A stretch of DNA of 64,000 nt from Roseofilum casamattae BLCC-M143 (GCF_030068455.1 NZ_JAQOSQ010000016.1:1-64000), one strand, 5' to 3'; numbered from the stretch's first letter, positions 35,550 to 47,519 are shown. Notes: generated by a model not told the origin, from the sequence alone. Translations and numbers: made by a program.

Positions 35550-36794
35550 ATGATTGAAGGGACGATCGCTCTAGAGTTATTAGATCCCAATCCCTCGGCG
35601 GCGATCGCCCGGTGGCAATTTCCTCCAGAAGGGCTGGTTCGCATCGGACGGGCGAAGGATAATGAGGTGGTGCTTTCGGATGATTTGGTCTCGCGCCACC
35701 ATGTGGAATTGTATCCGATCGAACGGGATGGGGCGATCGCCTGGCAACTGCAAAATCGCGGCAGTAACGGGACCCTGGTCAACTATCAACCGACAGGCCA
35801 AGCTTGGTTGGAGAATGGAGCTTTGGTACAGTTAGCGGCAGGAGGGCCGATTCTCAAGGTCTCGTTTCCTAATACGCGGAGTCTGCCCGAAACCTCGGAA
35901 CCATTACCTGCATCGGGATGTACCCATGAGGGCAATCCACCAAATAATTTGTTTTGCGTCCATTGCGGTCAACCCTTGCATGTGGAAAAACACGTGGGTC
36001 AATACCAAGTGTTGCGCATCTTGGGGAAAGGAGGAATGGGGACGACCTATTTATCCTATAACCCCCATTTAGCTGACAGTCCGTCTCCCCTGGTAGTCTT
36101 GAAAGAGATGAACTCGGATATGGCACGCATTGCCAAAGCTAGGGAGCTATTTGACCGGGAAGCGCGGACGTTGAGAAGTTTGGAACATCCGGGGATTCCT
36201 CGATTTTACGATTCGTTTATTGAGAGTGGGAAAAAGTATTTGGCCATGGAGTTAATCCATGGGGAAGATTTAGAACGTTTGCTCTACAAACAAGGGCCCT
36301 TTCCACCGGAGAGAGCAGTGGATTGCATGATGCAAACCTGCGGGATTTTGGATTATCTTCACAACCAGTCGCCGCCGATTATTCATCGAGATATTAAGCC
36401 GGCCAATCTGTTGTTGCGCCGTTTGGATGGTAAGATTTCGGCGATCGATTTTGGCGCGGTGAAAGAGATTGGAACTCCCGCTGGGACGCGGATTGGGGCG
36501 GAAGGCTATAGCGCGCCGGAGCAAGACCGGGGACAACCGCTAACGCAATCGGATTTATACGCGATCGGTCCAACTCTGGTGTTTTTACTGACGGGAGAGC
36601 AACCGTTGAAGTATTATCAGCGCCAGCAGAATTTCTCGTTTCGGATGAATTTGGATGGGGTGGATGCGATCGCGCCTCCGATTCGAGAGGTGATTTTGCG
36701 CGTCACGGCTCCGAAACCCCGCGATCGGTTTCAAACGGCTTCGGAACTCTCGGAGGCTCTGGCAGCGGCTCTGAACGACCTCAGTGGGGATTAG
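35550..36794 (+). CDS. FHA domain Ser/Thr protein kinase
   Basis: This 414-residue protein has three parts. An FHA domain (about 20-105) shows VRIGRAKDNEVVLSDDLVSR and RGSNGTLVNY and should bind phosphothreonine. A zinc-ribbon-like segment (CTHEGNPPNNLFCVHCGQPL) follows. A kinase domain (about 150-410) shows GKGGMGTTYL, the Lys in VVLKEMN, the catalytic HRDIKPANLL and IDFGAVKE. It has no membrane span. It lies right after the PP2C gene, and its stop overlaps the stop of the convergent histidine kinase gene by 3 bases (36791-36794). Confidence 0.93.
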   Translation: MIEGTIALELLDPNPSAAIARWQFPPEGLVRIGRAKDNEVVLSDDLVSRHHVELYPIERDGAIAWQLQNRGSNGTLVNYQPTGQAWLENGALVQLAAGGPILKVSFPNTRSLPETSEPLPASGCTHEGNPPNNLFCVHCGQPLHVEKHVGQYQVLRILGKGGMGTTYLSYNPHLADSPSPLVVLKEMNSDMARIAKARELFDREARTLRSLEHPGIPRFYDSFIESGKKYLAMELIHGEDLERLLYKQGPFPPERAVDCMMQTCGILDYLHNQSPPIIHRDIKPANLLLRRLDGKISAIDFGAVKEIGTPAGTRIGAEGYSAPEQDRGQPLTQSDLYAIGPTLVFLLTGEQPLKYYQRQQNFSFRMNLDGVDAIAPPIREVILRVTAPKPRDRFQTASELSEALAAALNDLSGD

Positions 36795-38779
36795 GGATAA
36801 TTAACAGATTTTAAGGGAATTTCGATCGCAAATGTTGTGAGTCCTGGCTCGGAAGAGCAGGAGAGGATGCCCTTATGTTTTTCGGTAATAACTTGATAGC
36901 TAATTGCCAAACCAAGACCCGTTCCTTTGCCTACGGGTTTTGTCGTAAAAAACGGATCGAATAATCGCCGTTGTGCGGCAGGATTAATTCCCAATCCATT
37001 ATCAGAAATCTGAATAATAATCGAATCTCTTTTTTGACGTGTCTCGATAGTAATTGCACTCGGATTTGCTTCCATTTGAGCAAAGGTACGCTCGCGATCG
37101 CGCTCTTCTAAAGCATCAATCGCATTACTCAAAATATTCATAAAGACCTGATTGAGCTGTCCTGCATAACATTCAATTTTTGGCAGATTGCCATAATGTT
37201 TCGTAACTTTAATTGCCGGTCGCCAATCGTTAGATCGCAGGCGAGTTTGCAAAATAGTGAGGGTGCTATCGATACCTTCATGTAAATTTACTTCTTTGGT
37301 TTCCGATTCATCCAAACGGGAAAAAATGCGCAAGGATTTAACAATTTCACTAATACGCTCGGTCCCCATATGCATCGATTGGAATAATTGAGTAGCATCA
37401 TCTTTAATAAATTCCAGCTCGATATCTTCAGCCATATCGGAAATTTCAGAGTCGGTTTGTGGATAATATGATTGATAAAGTTTGAGTAAATCAACTACAT
37501 CTTCAAAATATTTTTGAGCGTGGATTAAGTTACCGTGAATAAAATTAACTGGATTGTTAATCTCATGGGCAATTCCAGCGACCAATTGACCCAAACTTGC
37601 CATTTTTTCCGTTTGAACTAATTGAGCTTGATTCCGATATAAGTCTTCCATGCTATTTTGCAGTCCTTTGACTTGGCGATCGCTCTGTTGATGATTCAGC
37701 TTGGCTTGTACAAAAAATACCGAACCTATGGTTGTTAATCCCATTAATGCGGCAAACAACAATAGCAGTTGATTTCGGGTTTCTCGAGAGTAAGATTGCA
37801 GAATATCAGTGGGAACATGAGTCACTAATTTCCACTGATAGGTATCTCGTTTATGCCATTTTTGCAACGGATAAATTGTTGTAAATGTATATAAACCTTC
37901 TGCGGTTTGAAACTGTCCGCGTTCTGCCTGATTAATCTGCGCCCAGGTTTGCGGAAGTGTTTTAGCTAAAGTGAGATTGCGACGCTCGTCTTCATACATA
38001 AACCCCCACTCATCTTCCGGTTGAGTACTTTTGAGCCAATAGCCTCTATCGTTGAGCAACCACATGCTTTCGGAATAGGAGAGATGGGTCGATAGCTCTT
38101 GTAAAAAGCGATCGGCTAAATAATTCACCACAACCATTCCGCGCATTGTCGCACTAGAGTCGAAGACTGGCGTACTAAAGCGAATTGTAGGCTTTAAGGG
38201 TTGTTCGATTTGACCGAACTCAACATTGAGATCTAAAGGAGAGATGAAAATTTCGCCCTCACTCAAGTTGAGAGTCGCGTGAAACCAATAGCGATGAGAT
38301 TTATTTTGTAATTTATTGCCCGAAATAATCGTCGGTTGACCGCGATTTAAATTCACGCGTACTTGTTCTTTCCCTTGTAAATTTAAAGCACGGATCTGAT
38401 CGTAAACTTGTTTTTCGCGCGCGAAAATTAAATATTCTTGAGCTAAAGCTCCTTGAAACTGTTCGACGATCGGACGATCGCTTTGCGGATCGAGGATCGG
38501 TTGTAGCTCTCCTTGTTGTGACAAAATCAGTAAATCCGCCCGAACTTCTCTAAAGTGCTCGGACAATCGCTCGCTTTTTTCAGCGATAAGTTCGCGCTCG
38601 ATTTCAGTAATTTCCCTGTAGATTAAACTGGTTTGGATCTGATATAATGCGCCCAATCCAAATGCAATGGCAGATGCTGTTGGCAAAAAAATACTCAAAA
38701 ACAGCTTGATTCCCAGGCTGAGTACATGACTGCTGGATATCGTCTCAGCCTCTACAGGAGATCGCAGTGGTTTAACCAT
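36791..38779 (-). CDS. Membrane sensor histidine kinase
   Basis: This 662-residue protein has one membrane segment near residues 25-50 and another near 335-355, bracketing an extracytoplasmic Cache-like sensor (about 60-325). The phosphoacceptor His405 is in GIAHEINNPVNF. The ATPase domain has NQVFMNILSNAIDALEE, DNGLGINPAAQRRLF and KPVGKGTGLGLAISYQ. No HAMP domain is evident. The preceding ribbon-helix-helix gene ends 2 bases upstream, so they are co-transcribed. Confidence 0.92.
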   Translation of the reverse strand: MVKPLRSPVEAETISSSHVLSLGIKLFLSIFLPTASAIAFGLGALYQIQTSLIYREITEIERELIAEKSERLSEHFREVRADLLILSQQGELQPILDPQSDRPIVEQFQGALAQEYLIFAREKQVYDQIRALNLQGKEQVRVNLNRGQPTIISGNKLQNKSHRYWFHATLNLSEGEIFISPLDLNVEFGQIEQPLKPTIRFSTPVFDSSATMRGMVVVNYLADRFLQELSTHLSYSESMWLLNDRGYWLKSTQPEDEWGFMYEDERRNLTLAKTLPQTWAQINQAERGQFQTAEGLYTFTTIYPLQKWHKRDTYQWKLVTHVPTDILQSYSRETRNQLLLLFAALMGLTTIGSVFFVQAKLNHQQSDRQVKGLQNSMEDLYRNQAQLVQTEKMASLGQLVAGIAHEINNPVNFIHGNLIHAQKYFEDVVDLLKLYQSYYPQTDSEISDMAEDIELEFIKDDATQLFQSMHMGTERISEIVKSLRIFSRLDESETKEVNLHEGIDSTLTILQTRLRSNDWRPAIKVTKHYGNLPKIECYAGQLNQVFMNILSNAIDALEERDRERTFAQMEANPSAITIETRQKRDSIIIQISDNGLGINPAAQRRLFDPFFTTKPVGKGTGLGLAISYQVITEKHKGILSCSSEPGLTTFAIEIPLKSVNYP

Positions 38780-38781
38780 AG

Positions 38782-39336
38782 TTAGAGTAATCCCAATTCT
38801 TGAGATAATTTGAAGAGTAAATCTTCAGTCGGACTATCGATCAATTCTGCATCTAGGATATCAAATTCTTCCGGGTCTTCCGATCGCGGTGCGGGAGTCG
38901 ATCGGGTTGGCTTTGGAGGTTGGCTCGGATGTCCTTCATGAGGCTGGGATTCACCACTACGGGCTTGCACCGTGTGAATGGTATCCGAAAGCTGTTGGCG
39001 AAATTGCTGCTCTCTCTCCCGTGCTTGGGTCAATGCCTGTTGGCGATCGCTATTAACCGCTAAAATACGATCGCAGCGTTCGGTTAATTGGGCAATCTGC
39101 GATCGCAACCCCTCCAAATCGTCCAACTGCTCTTGCAGTTCGCCAAACCGCTTCTCCAACTCCAACAAGCGATCGTCAAAATCTTCCGTCAGGCGATCGG
39201 AGTGAAAAAACTGCGCCAGAATATCATTCACAGCCCGACTGTAATGGGAAGTTCCCTCGCGCTGTCGGTACTCATCTAGAGCGTCTTCATTCTCCGCCGT
39301 CAAATAAACTGTAATCTGCTTCTTTCGCGCCTTCAT
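38782..39336 (-). CDS. Ribbon-helix-helix plus coiled-coil protein
   Basis: This 184-residue protein starts MKARKKQITVYLTAENEDAL followed by DEYRQREGTSHYSRAVNDIL, a ribbon-helix-helix-like DNA-binding region. Residues about 58-115 (LLELEKRFGELQEQLDDLEG) form a coiled coil and the tail is Pro/Ser/Glu-rich. It is the first gene of a unit with the sensor kinase, and is divergent from ndhH with 54 bases between starts. It could be a transcription factor working with the kinase or a local regulator. Confidence 0.6.
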   Translation of the reverse strand: MKARKKQITVYLTAENEDALDEYRQREGTSHYSRAVNDILAQFFHSDRLTEDFDDRLLELEKRFGELQEQLDDLEGLRSQIAQLTERCDRILAVNSDRQQALTQAREREQQFRQQLSDTIHTVQARSGESQPHEGHPSQPPKPTRSTPAPRSEDPEEFDILDAELIDSPTEDLLFKLSQELGLL

Positions 39337-39390
39337 TATCCATATAGAATTAGAAAGATATAACCAACCATACCTCTAAGACAAAGGCCT

Positions 39391-40575
39391 ATGACCAGGA
39401 TTGAGACCAAAACTGACCCAATGGTCATCAACATGGGGCCGCACCATCCCTCCATGCATGGAGTTTTGCGGTTAATCGTCACCCTCGACGGCGAAGACGT
39501 AATCGACTGCGAACCGGTTATCGGTTATCTCCATCGAGGTATGGAGAAAATTGCCGAAAGCCGTACGAACATTATGTTTATTCCCTATGTCAGTCGTTGG
39601 GACTACGCCGCAGGGATGTTTAACGAAGCCATTACCGTCAACGCGCCGGAGCAACTGGCCGGGATTGAAGTTCCCAAACGCGCCAGCTACATCCGCGTCA
39701 TTATGCTCGAACTCAACCGAATTGCCAACCACCTCCTCTGGTTAGGACCTTTCCTCGCCGATGTCGGCGCGCAAACTCCCTTCTTCTACATCTTCCGCGA
39801 ACGAGAACTGATTTATGACCTGTGGGAAGCTGCCACCGGACAGCGCCTCATTAATAATAACTATTTTCGCATGGGCGGAGTCGCTGCCGACTTACCTTAC
39901 GGTTGGGTCGATAAATGTCTCGACTTTTGCGACTACTTCGACCCCAAAGTCGATGAATACGAAAAACTGATTACCAACAACCCCATTTTCCGCCGTCGGA
40001 TTGAAGGTATCGGTACTATCTCTCGCAAAGACGCCATCAACTGGGGACTTTCCGGCCCCATGTTGCGCGGTTCTGGGGTGAAGTGGGATCTGCGCAAAGT
40101 AGACCATTACGAATGCTACGATGACTTCGACTGGGACGTGCAATGGGAAACCGCCGGAGACTGTTTCGCTCGCTACCTGGTGCGCATTCGGGAAATGCGA
40201 GAGTCGGTTAAAATCATTCGCCAAGCCGTGCAAGGACTTCCCGGCGGCCCTTACGAAAACCTGGAAGCCAAACGGATGGCAGGAGGGCCCAAGTCCGAGT
40301 GGAATAGCTTTGACTACCAGTTCTTGGGTAAAAAGCTCGCTCCCACCTTTAAAATCCCCGAAGGAGAGCATTACGTGCGTCTGGAGTCGGGTAAGGGAGA
40401 ATTAGGCGTCTTCATCAAAGGATCGAACAATATCTTCCCTTGGCGGTTCAAGATCCGAGCGGCTGATTTTAATAATTTGCAAATTCTGCCTAATTTGCTT
40501 CGGGGAATGAAAGTCGCCGATATTATGGCCATTCTCGGTAGTATCGACATCATTATGGGGTCAGTAGACCGCTAG
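39391..40575 (+). CDS. ndhH: NAD(P)H-quinone oxidoreductase subunit H
   Basis: NdhH is the 49-kDa subunit of the NDH-1 complex peripheral arm, in the thylakoid membrane, working in respiration and cyclic electron flow. The 394-residue protein shows the family motifs [32 protein letters not shown] and [20 protein letters not shown], and a C-terminal end [12 protein letters not shown]. The length fits the cyanobacterial NdhH. A hairpin follows the gene. Confidence 0.97.
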   Translation: MTRIETKTDPMVINMGPHHPSMHGVLRLIVTLDGEDVIDCEPVIGYLHRGMEKIAESRTNIMFIPYVSRWDYAAGMFNEAITVNAPEQLAGIEVPKRASYIRVIMLELNRIANHLLWLGPFLADVGAQTPFFYIFRERELIYDLWEAATGQRLINNNYFRMGGVAADLPYGWVDKCLDFCDYFDPKVDEYEKLITNNPIFRRRIEGIGTISRKDAINWGLSGPMLRGSGVKWDLRKVDHYECYDDFDWDVQWETAGDCFARYLVRIREMRESVKIIRQAVQGLPGGPYENLEAKRMAGGPKSEWNSFDYQFLGKKLAPTFKIPEGEHYVRLESGKGELGVFIKGSNNIFPWRFKIRAADFNNLQILPNLLRGMKVADIMAILGSIDIIMGSVDR

Positions 40576-40591
40576 TTTATGTCATTAAATG

Positions 40592-40616
40592 GTAAGGTGG
40601 GCAACCCTCACCTTAC
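40592..40616. terminator. Hairpin between ndhH and the LysR gene
   Basis: GTAAGGTG (40592-40599) and CACCTTAC (40609-40616) form an 8-bp stem around a 9-base loop. It lies 17 bases after the ndhH stop and just before the end of the convergent LysR gene. The T-tract is weak, so a bidirectional terminator is likely but not proven. Confidence 0.45.
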
Positions 40617-40640
40617 TTGATGTAACATTTCGTTCCGACT

Positions 40641-41588
40641 TCAGGCGCCGCTGGCGATCGCCCCATTGCTGGCAAATTGGGCCGGGATATATTCCAGAAC
40701 TAGAGAGCAAAAGTTCCGAATCGGAGGCAGTTGCAGCCGGTCTCTGGTGGTCACTAACACTACCTGGCGAGTTAAATGCTTGCCTCCGTCAGCTGCCGTC
40801 GGTTGCAGAGCGCGATAGGTAACGTTGGAGTCTTCGCAAGCCAGTTGGATTGCCGATTGCGGTAAAATACCCAGCCATTCTCCTTGAGCGATCGCCCCCC
40901 GAAACCCATTTAAGCTATTTAATTCTAGAACTACTCGATATTGCAAATCTTGCTTGCTGAATTGCTCGTTCACCAGTCGTTGCATTCCGTAGCCATCTTT
41001 GAAGACCACTTGTGGATATTGAGCGATCGCTTGCCAAGACACTCGCTCTTCTTGCGCTAGGGGATGATCGCTGGCCATAAGGACTTGAATCGGTTCTTCA
41101 AAGAGGAAATCGATCGCTAGCTCGGCGCTGCTATTCAAGAAACGATTGTGCATAATAATCGCCACATCCACCAATCCATCTTTCAGAACTTTCAAAGCGC
41201 GATCGCTACCTAAAGCCGTGACGCGCAGTTGCACCTCAGGATAAGAACCGCAAAAGCGTTGCAACACCAGAGGCAGTCCATAACCGCATAGAGAAGGAAT
41301 CGAAGCAACGCATAATTCTTGTTGCTTTCCAGCTAATAATTCTGAGATTTCTTTCCGGGCACTTTCCCATTCTTGGCAAATGCGACGAGCGCGAGGGAGT
41401 AAGATTTCTCCGCCTACCGTGAGTTTGGCGATCGAGGAACGATGAAACAAGGAGATACCCAAATCTCCCTCTAATCCTTGAATCTGCCGACTAATTGTGG
41501 ATTGAGTAACGCCGCACTCCCGTGCTGCCTGTTGAAAATTTCCAGTCCTAGCAACAGATAAGAAGGCTTGTAATTGCTCTAAACGCAT
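40641..41588 (-). CDS. LysR-family transcriptional regulator
   Basis: From the ATG at 41588 the protein has 315 residues: MRLEQLQAFLSVARTGNFQQ and AARECGVTQSTISRQIQGLE form the LysR winged helix. A substrate-binding domain follows with LCVASIPSLCGYGLPLVLQRF and a C-terminal co-inducer fold. The ligand is unknown. It is divergent from a flavin monooxygenase gene with 252 bases between them, and a T-N11-A palindrome lies in that gap, so it probably controls that gene and itself. Confidence 0.9.
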   Translation of the reverse strand: MRLEQLQAFLSVARTGNFQQAARECGVTQSTISRQIQGLEGDLGISLFHRSSIAKLTVGGEILLPRARRICQEWESARKEISELLAGKQQELCVASIPSLCGYGLPLVLQRFCGSYPEVQLRVTALGSDRALKVLKDGLVDVAIIMHNRFLNSSAELAIDFLFEEPIQVLMASDHPLAQEERVSWQAIAQYPQVVFKDGYGMQRLVNEQFSKQDLQYRVVLELNSLNGFRGAIAQGEWLGILPQSAIQLACEDSNVTYRALQPTAADGGKHLTRQVVLVTTRDRLQLPPIRNFCSLVLEYIPAQFASNGAIASGA

Positions 41589-41779
41589 CGGCAACCAGCC
41601 CATTCTCTCTCTAAGTAATAGCGAAGACCTTAGCGAACCTCAATCCAGAATTTTGTATTTAAGACTACCAAAACCATGACAAACCGGTATTGCCGTTTGC
41701 GATCGCGATACAACTCATTTTTTTGCGAACATTTAGAATCATGCTTGCCTTGACAACAAAAGAGAAAATTGATTATAAG

Positions 41780-41794
41780 TTAAGCAAAGCTTAA
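41780..41794. promoter_or_regulatory. LysR-type operator (TTAAGC-AAA-GCTTAA)
   Basis: TTAAGCAAAGCTTAA is a perfect inverted repeat of two 6-base arms. T41781 and A41793 satisfy the T-N11-A rule of LysR-type sites. It lies between the divergent LysR gene (start 41588) and the monooxygenase gene (start 41841), 46 bases before the latter. Confidence 0.6.
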
Positions 41795-41840
41795 TAATTC
41801 AGTATCTGAAAACTCGTGAACTTGTTAGTAGGTAGATAAA

Positions 41841-43727
41841 GTGAAAGACACCCTTGAAACAAAGCGAGCACTAGTCATTGGTGCTGGTTTATCTGGCTTA
41901 GTGGCTGCCAAGGAGCTGTTGGATGTTGGTATCAAAGATATCACAATTGTAGAAAAAGATCCAGATTTAGGGGGAGTTTGGGGAAAGTATTGCTGGAAAA
42001 GTGCAACCCTAACCTCTTCCAAGTGGATGACAGAGTTTGGTTCCTATCCCATTCCCAATGAATATCCTGATTTTCTCAAACCCGAACAAATGATGGACTA
42101 TCTCCGGTCATTTGTCAGTCATTTTGGGCTAGAAGATCGGATGCGCTTTGGGGTTGAAGTCCAAGAAATTGCCCTCAACTCAGATGGAACCTATCGCGTT
42201 ACAACCAACGGAGAAACCGATGGTAACTACGATTTCGTCATCGTCAGCACCGGATTGCACGGCAAACCCTCCATCCGTTCCGTTCCAGGGTTAGACAACT
42301 TCAAAGGAACCGTGATGCACGGCAACTCCTACAACGACCCCGGACAATTCAAAGGCAAACGGGTACTGTGCATGGGACTCGGTGAAAGCGGAGTCGGGAT
42401 CAATTCCGAAATCAGTAGCGTCGCCGACAGAACGATTGTCTCTGCAAGCGCCTACGTTGGTGCAATTCGCGTCTTTCCTTACAGCAGTAAGCCATTCGAT
42501 CAGATTCAGTTCTGGCCCATCGGTCGCTTAATGAAAGACTATCAAGAAGTCCTCACCGTTCAACTGAGCTGGATTACGCGGCTTCCCGAACCCTTGCGAT
42601 CGTTTTACAAGAACTTTCACCCCATCTTAAGAGCCTTTCCGAATGAATGGGTGCCCAAAGCTTATATTCCGGACTATTGGGCAGCAAAATACTGGCCGAA
42701 ACCCAATAGTACCTTTGGGGATATGAGCGGCAATCTCACTCGCCCCGGCTCGCCTCCCGATGATATTCTGTATTTAGTGAAAACAGGACAAATTATTCCG
42801 AAAGGCCGAGTCAAAGAATTCGACGAAAATGGCGTTTCTTTCAGTGATGGAACTCGCGAAGAAGTTGATATCGTCGTCGCCAACACCGGCTACAAAGCTC
42901 CCGTTGCTGCGATGAAATTCCCGAACGACTGGGAATATTGTCATAAGACGCTGTATAAAGGATGTTTCCATCCAGACATGCCGAACTTAGCCTTTGTTGG
43001 CTTAGTCCGACCCACCATTGGTTCGATTCCAGCCATGGCAGAAATGCAGGCTCGTCTGGTTGCCCAACAATTTTCCGGTCAGTTTGAACTGCCCGAAACA
43101 GAAGCCTTAAGAGCATTGATTAAAAAAGAAGCAGATGCTCACGCTCGTAAGTCTCCACAAATGAACGATCGCTGGCCCCACATCTACTTCTTCGACCAAT
43201 GGATGGAAGAGATGGCCGAATTAATTGGCTGCCAGCCAAAACTGAGCCAACATCTGGGATCGTGGAAGAAATTGCAAGCGTACTTATTTGGCGCGCCGAT
43301 GCCTCTGCGCTTCCGTCAGTACGGGCCGGGTTCTGTGGCTGATGGTTGCGAACGTTATATCGATCGCGTAGACAAGCTTTACGGCGAACCCCCAATGTCC
43401 TACGTTCAACTCTATATCACCAGCATGGTGTTCTATCCCCATGTTCTGGCCCTGGCAATTGGAGCCATTTGCTTCTTTGCAATCCATTTGTCCGCAGCCT
43501 TGAGTATTGGTTTAGCCGGATTGTTCTGGATTGCTTACATGACGAGTGATGTCTTCCGATTCCTCTTGTCTTTACCCACGCAAGTCATTACCCAGCAATG
43601 GCTGGAAGATATGCTGCCTTGGTCGAATGCCGATCTCAAGTCTATGAGTCTGTTGTTGTCAGCGGGCGAAAAAATTGACTATCAAAATCCTCCAGTGTTT
43701 GAGAACGATGCGATCGCGAAAACCTAG
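41841..43727 (+). CDS. Flavin-containing monooxygenase with C-terminal membrane segments
   Basis: The protein (628 residues, GTG start preceded by AGGTAG) has an FAD-binding GAGLSG (residues 14-19) in ALVIGAGLSGLVAAKELL. The FMO-identifying motif FXGXXXHXXXY is FKGTVMHGNSY (154-164), and an NADP-binding GLGESGVG lies near 180. This fits class B monooxygenases that oxidise soft nucleophiles or carry out Baeyer-Villiger reactions. Residues about 525-600 have two hydrophobic segments (FYPHVLALAIGAICFFAI), unusual for the family and suggesting membrane anchoring. A LysR gene is divergent. Confidence 0.88.
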   Translation: MKDTLETKRALVIGAGLSGLVAAKELLDVGIKDITIVEKDPDLGGVWGKYCWKSATLTSSKWMTEFGSYPIPNEYPDFLKPEQMMDYLRSFVSHFGLEDRMRFGVEVQEIALNSDGTYRVTTNGETDGNYDFVIVSTGLHGKPSIRSVPGLDNFKGTVMHGNSYNDPGQFKGKRVLCMGLGESGVGINSEISSVADRTIVSASAYVGAIRVFPYSSKPFDQIQFWPIGRLMKDYQEVLTVQLSWITRLPEPLRSFYKNFHPILRAFPNEWVPKAYIPDYWAAKYWPKPNSTFGDMSGNLTRPGSPPDDILYLVKTGQIIPKGRVKEFDENGVSFSDGTREEVDIVVANTGYKAPVAAMKFPNDWEYCHKTLYKGCFHPDMPNLAFVGLVRPTIGSIPAMAEMQARLVAQQFSGQFELPETEALRALIKKEADAHARKSPQMNDRWPHIYFFDQWMEEMAELIGCQPKLSQHLGSWKKLQAYLFGAPMPLRFRQYGPGSVADGCERYIDRVDKLYGEPPMSYVQLYITSMVFYPHVLALAIGAICFFAIHLSAALSIGLAGLFWIAYMTSDVFRFLLSLPTQVITQQWLEDMLPWSNADLKSMSLLLSAGEKIDYQNPPVFENDAIAKT

Positions 43728-43765
43728 ATTTTAGCGAAACGATCGAACCAATCTAGAGAATCTAA

Positions 43766-43801
43766 ATGTCGGGTACGTTGTCAACGCACCCGACATTTTT
43801 T
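43766..43801 (+). terminator. Rho-independent terminator after the monooxygenase
   Basis: ATGTCGGGT (43766-43774) pairs with ACCCGACAT (43788-43796) around an inner CGTT/AACG stem, and T6 follows (43796-43801). It lies 39 bases after the monooxygenase stop. Confidence 0.85.
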
Positions 43802-43829
43802 CAATGGATTATCCCGACTCGATCGCAAT

Positions 43830-45485
<1,656 letters not shown>

Positions 45486-45631
45486 TCAGCCCTACCATTT
45501 TCGAGCATTTCCGCCATCTTTTGGCCGCGATCGCAAAAAACTTACCCTGACTGAGTTTTCGTATTGGGCTTCGATTTCCCTTTTCCCAGAATGACAAAAG
45601 AAGGCTATAGATTTCCCTATAACAAGCGCGG

Positions 45632-45637
45632 TATAAT
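45632..45637 (+). promoter_or_regulatory. Candidate -10 element for the acetolactate synthase gene
   Basis: TATAAT at 45632-45637 lies 50 bases before the ATG at 45687 in the gap between divergent pgm and the acetolactate synthase gene. No clear TTGACA is found 17 bases upstream, so this is a weak call. Confidence 0.35.
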
Positions 45638-45686
45638 AACAGATTATTCAGAAATACAATAGCTGACAGAATCAGGAGAGTAACTC

Positions 45687-47519
45687 ATGCCGGCGATCGC
45701 GGTCACGACAACTCGCAGAACGGGCGCATATGCCTTGATGGATAGTCTTAAGCGCCATGGAGTGAAACATATTTTTGGGTATCCGGGCGGGGCTATTTTG
45801 CCGATCTATGACGAATTGTATCGGTGCGAGACTGCCGGAGATTTGCAGCATATTTTGGTGAGGCACGAACAAGGCGCGACCCACGCAGCAGATGGTTATG
45901 CTCGCGCTACCGGGCAGGTGGGAGTTTGCTTTGGTACGTCGGGACCGGGTGCAACCAATCTGGTGACCGGGATTGCGACGGCGCAGATGGATTCGATCCC
46001 GATGGTGGCGATCACGGGACAGGTAGCGCGAGCGGCCATCGGAACCGATGCCTTCCAAGAAACGGATATTTTTGGCATTACTTTACCGATTGTGAAGCAT
46101 TCCTATGTGGTGCGTCGGGCAGAAGATATGGCACGGATTGTGGCGGAAGCGTTTCATATTGCCAGTAGCGGGCGTCCCGGACCGGTGTTAATCGATGTTC
46201 CGAAGGATGTGGGATTGGAAGAGTGCGACTATACTCCAGTGGAACCGGGAAGCATTAAGCTGCCCGGCTATCGTCCGACGGTGAAGGGCAATCCCCGACA
46301 AGTGAATCAGGCGATCGCATTGATGCAAAAGGCGGAGCGGCCGTTACTCTATGTTGGTGGAGGCGCGATCGCCTCTGGCGCTCATGCCGAAATTAAAGAA
46401 CTGGCCGAGCTGTTCCAAATCCCAGTCACCACAACCTGTATGGGTAAAGGGATTTTTGATGAAAAGCATCCTCTATCTGTCGGCATGTTGGGAATGCACG
46501 GCACGGCGTATGCCAACTTTGCGGTGAGCGAATGCGATTTATTGGTTGCGATCGGCGCGCGATTTGACGATCGCGTGACCGGAAAGCTAGATGAGTTTGC
46601 CTCCCGCGCTGAAGTCATTCACATTGATATCGATCCGGCTGAAGTTGGTAAAAATCGAGAGCCGCAAGTCCCCATTGTCGGCGACGTACGCCAAGTCCTA
46701 ATCGACGTGCTCGCTCGCTGCCATCAAATGGGATTATCCACTCGCCCCCATCAAACCACATTGTGGTTGGAGCGAGTCAATCGCTGGCGCACCGATTATC
46801 CTTTGCAAATTCCTCGTCCGGCAACGGAGTTATCTCCGCAAGAAACCATTTATGATATCGGCCAGGCTGCTCCGGATGCGTTCTACACCACCGATGTCGG
46901 ACAGCATCAAATGTGGTCGGCTCAATTCCTCGATAACGGTCCCCGTCAGTGGATTACTAGTGGCGGTTTGGGAACCATGGGCTACGGTATTCCAGCAGCA
47001 ATGGGAGTGAAAACGGCCCTGAGCGATCGCCAAGTCATTTGCATTGCAGGAGATGCCAGCGTACAAATGAATATTCAAGAGCTGGGCACGATCGCTCAAT
47101 ACAATATTGGCGTGAAAATTGTCATTATTAACAATGGATGGCAAGGAATGGTACGCCAATGGCAAGAAACCTTCTATGGCGAACGCTATTCCGCCTCCAA
47201 TATGGAAGTGGGAATGCCCGATTTTGTCAAACTGGCAGAAGCTTACGGGATTAAGGGAATCCAAGTTGGGAGTCGCGAAGAATTGCAAGTGGCGATCGCC
47301 CAAATGCTGGCCGACGACCAACCCCTCCTGCTGGACGTGCGCGTCAGTCGCAATGAAAATTGCTATCCCATGGTGGCTCCAGGTAAGAGCAATGCACAAA
47401 TGATTGGTTTGCCAACTCCCAAAAGTCAATCTGCGCCAGAGTTAGTCTACTGCCCCAGTTGCGGTGCCCCCAATCAACGGAGTAACAAATTCTGCCCCGA
47501 GTGCGGCGCAAAAGTTTAA
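45687..47519 (+). CDS. ilvB: Acetolactate synthase large subunit with zinc-ribbon tail
   Basis: This ThDP enzyme makes acetolactate or acetohydroxybutyrate, the first step of branched-chain amino acid synthesis. The 610-residue protein has [32 protein letters not shown] and the ThDP motif [15 protein letters not shown] with [12 protein letters not shown]. The last 23 residues form an extra zinc ribbon, YCPSCGAP and FCPECGAKV, with Cys589, 592, 603 and 606. Related enzymes usually end before this point. The regulatory subunit gene is not in the window. In cyanobacteria this gene may also be named ilvG. Confidence 0.95.
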   Translation: MPAIAVTTTRRTGAYALMDSLKRHGVKHIFGYPGGAILPIYDELYRCETAGDLQHILVRHEQGATHAADGYARATGQVGVCFGTSGPGATNLVTGIATAQMDSIPMVAITGQVARAAIGTDAFQETDIFGITLPIVKHSYVVRRAEDMARIVAEAFHIASSGRPGPVLIDVPKDVGLEECDYTPVEPGSIKLPGYRPTVKGNPRQVNQAIALMQKAERPLLYVGGGAIASGAHAEIKELAELFQIPVTTTCMGKGIFDEKHPLSVGMLGMHGTAYANFAVSECDLLVAIGARFDDRVTGKLDEFASRAEVIHIDIDPAEVGKNREPQVPIVGDVRQVLIDVLARCHQMGLSTRPHQTTLWLERVNRWRTDYPLQIPRPATELSPQETIYDIGQAAPDAFYTTDVGQHQMWSAQFLDNGPRQWITSGGLGTMGYGIPAAMGVKTALSDRQVICIAGDASVQMNIQELGTIAQYNIGVKIVIINNGWQGMVRQWQETFYGERYSASNMEVGMPDFVKLAEAYGIKGIQVGSREELQVAIAQMLADDQPLLLDVRVSRNENCYPMVAPGKSNAQMIGLPTPKSQSAPELVYCPSCGAPNQRSNKFCPECGAKV

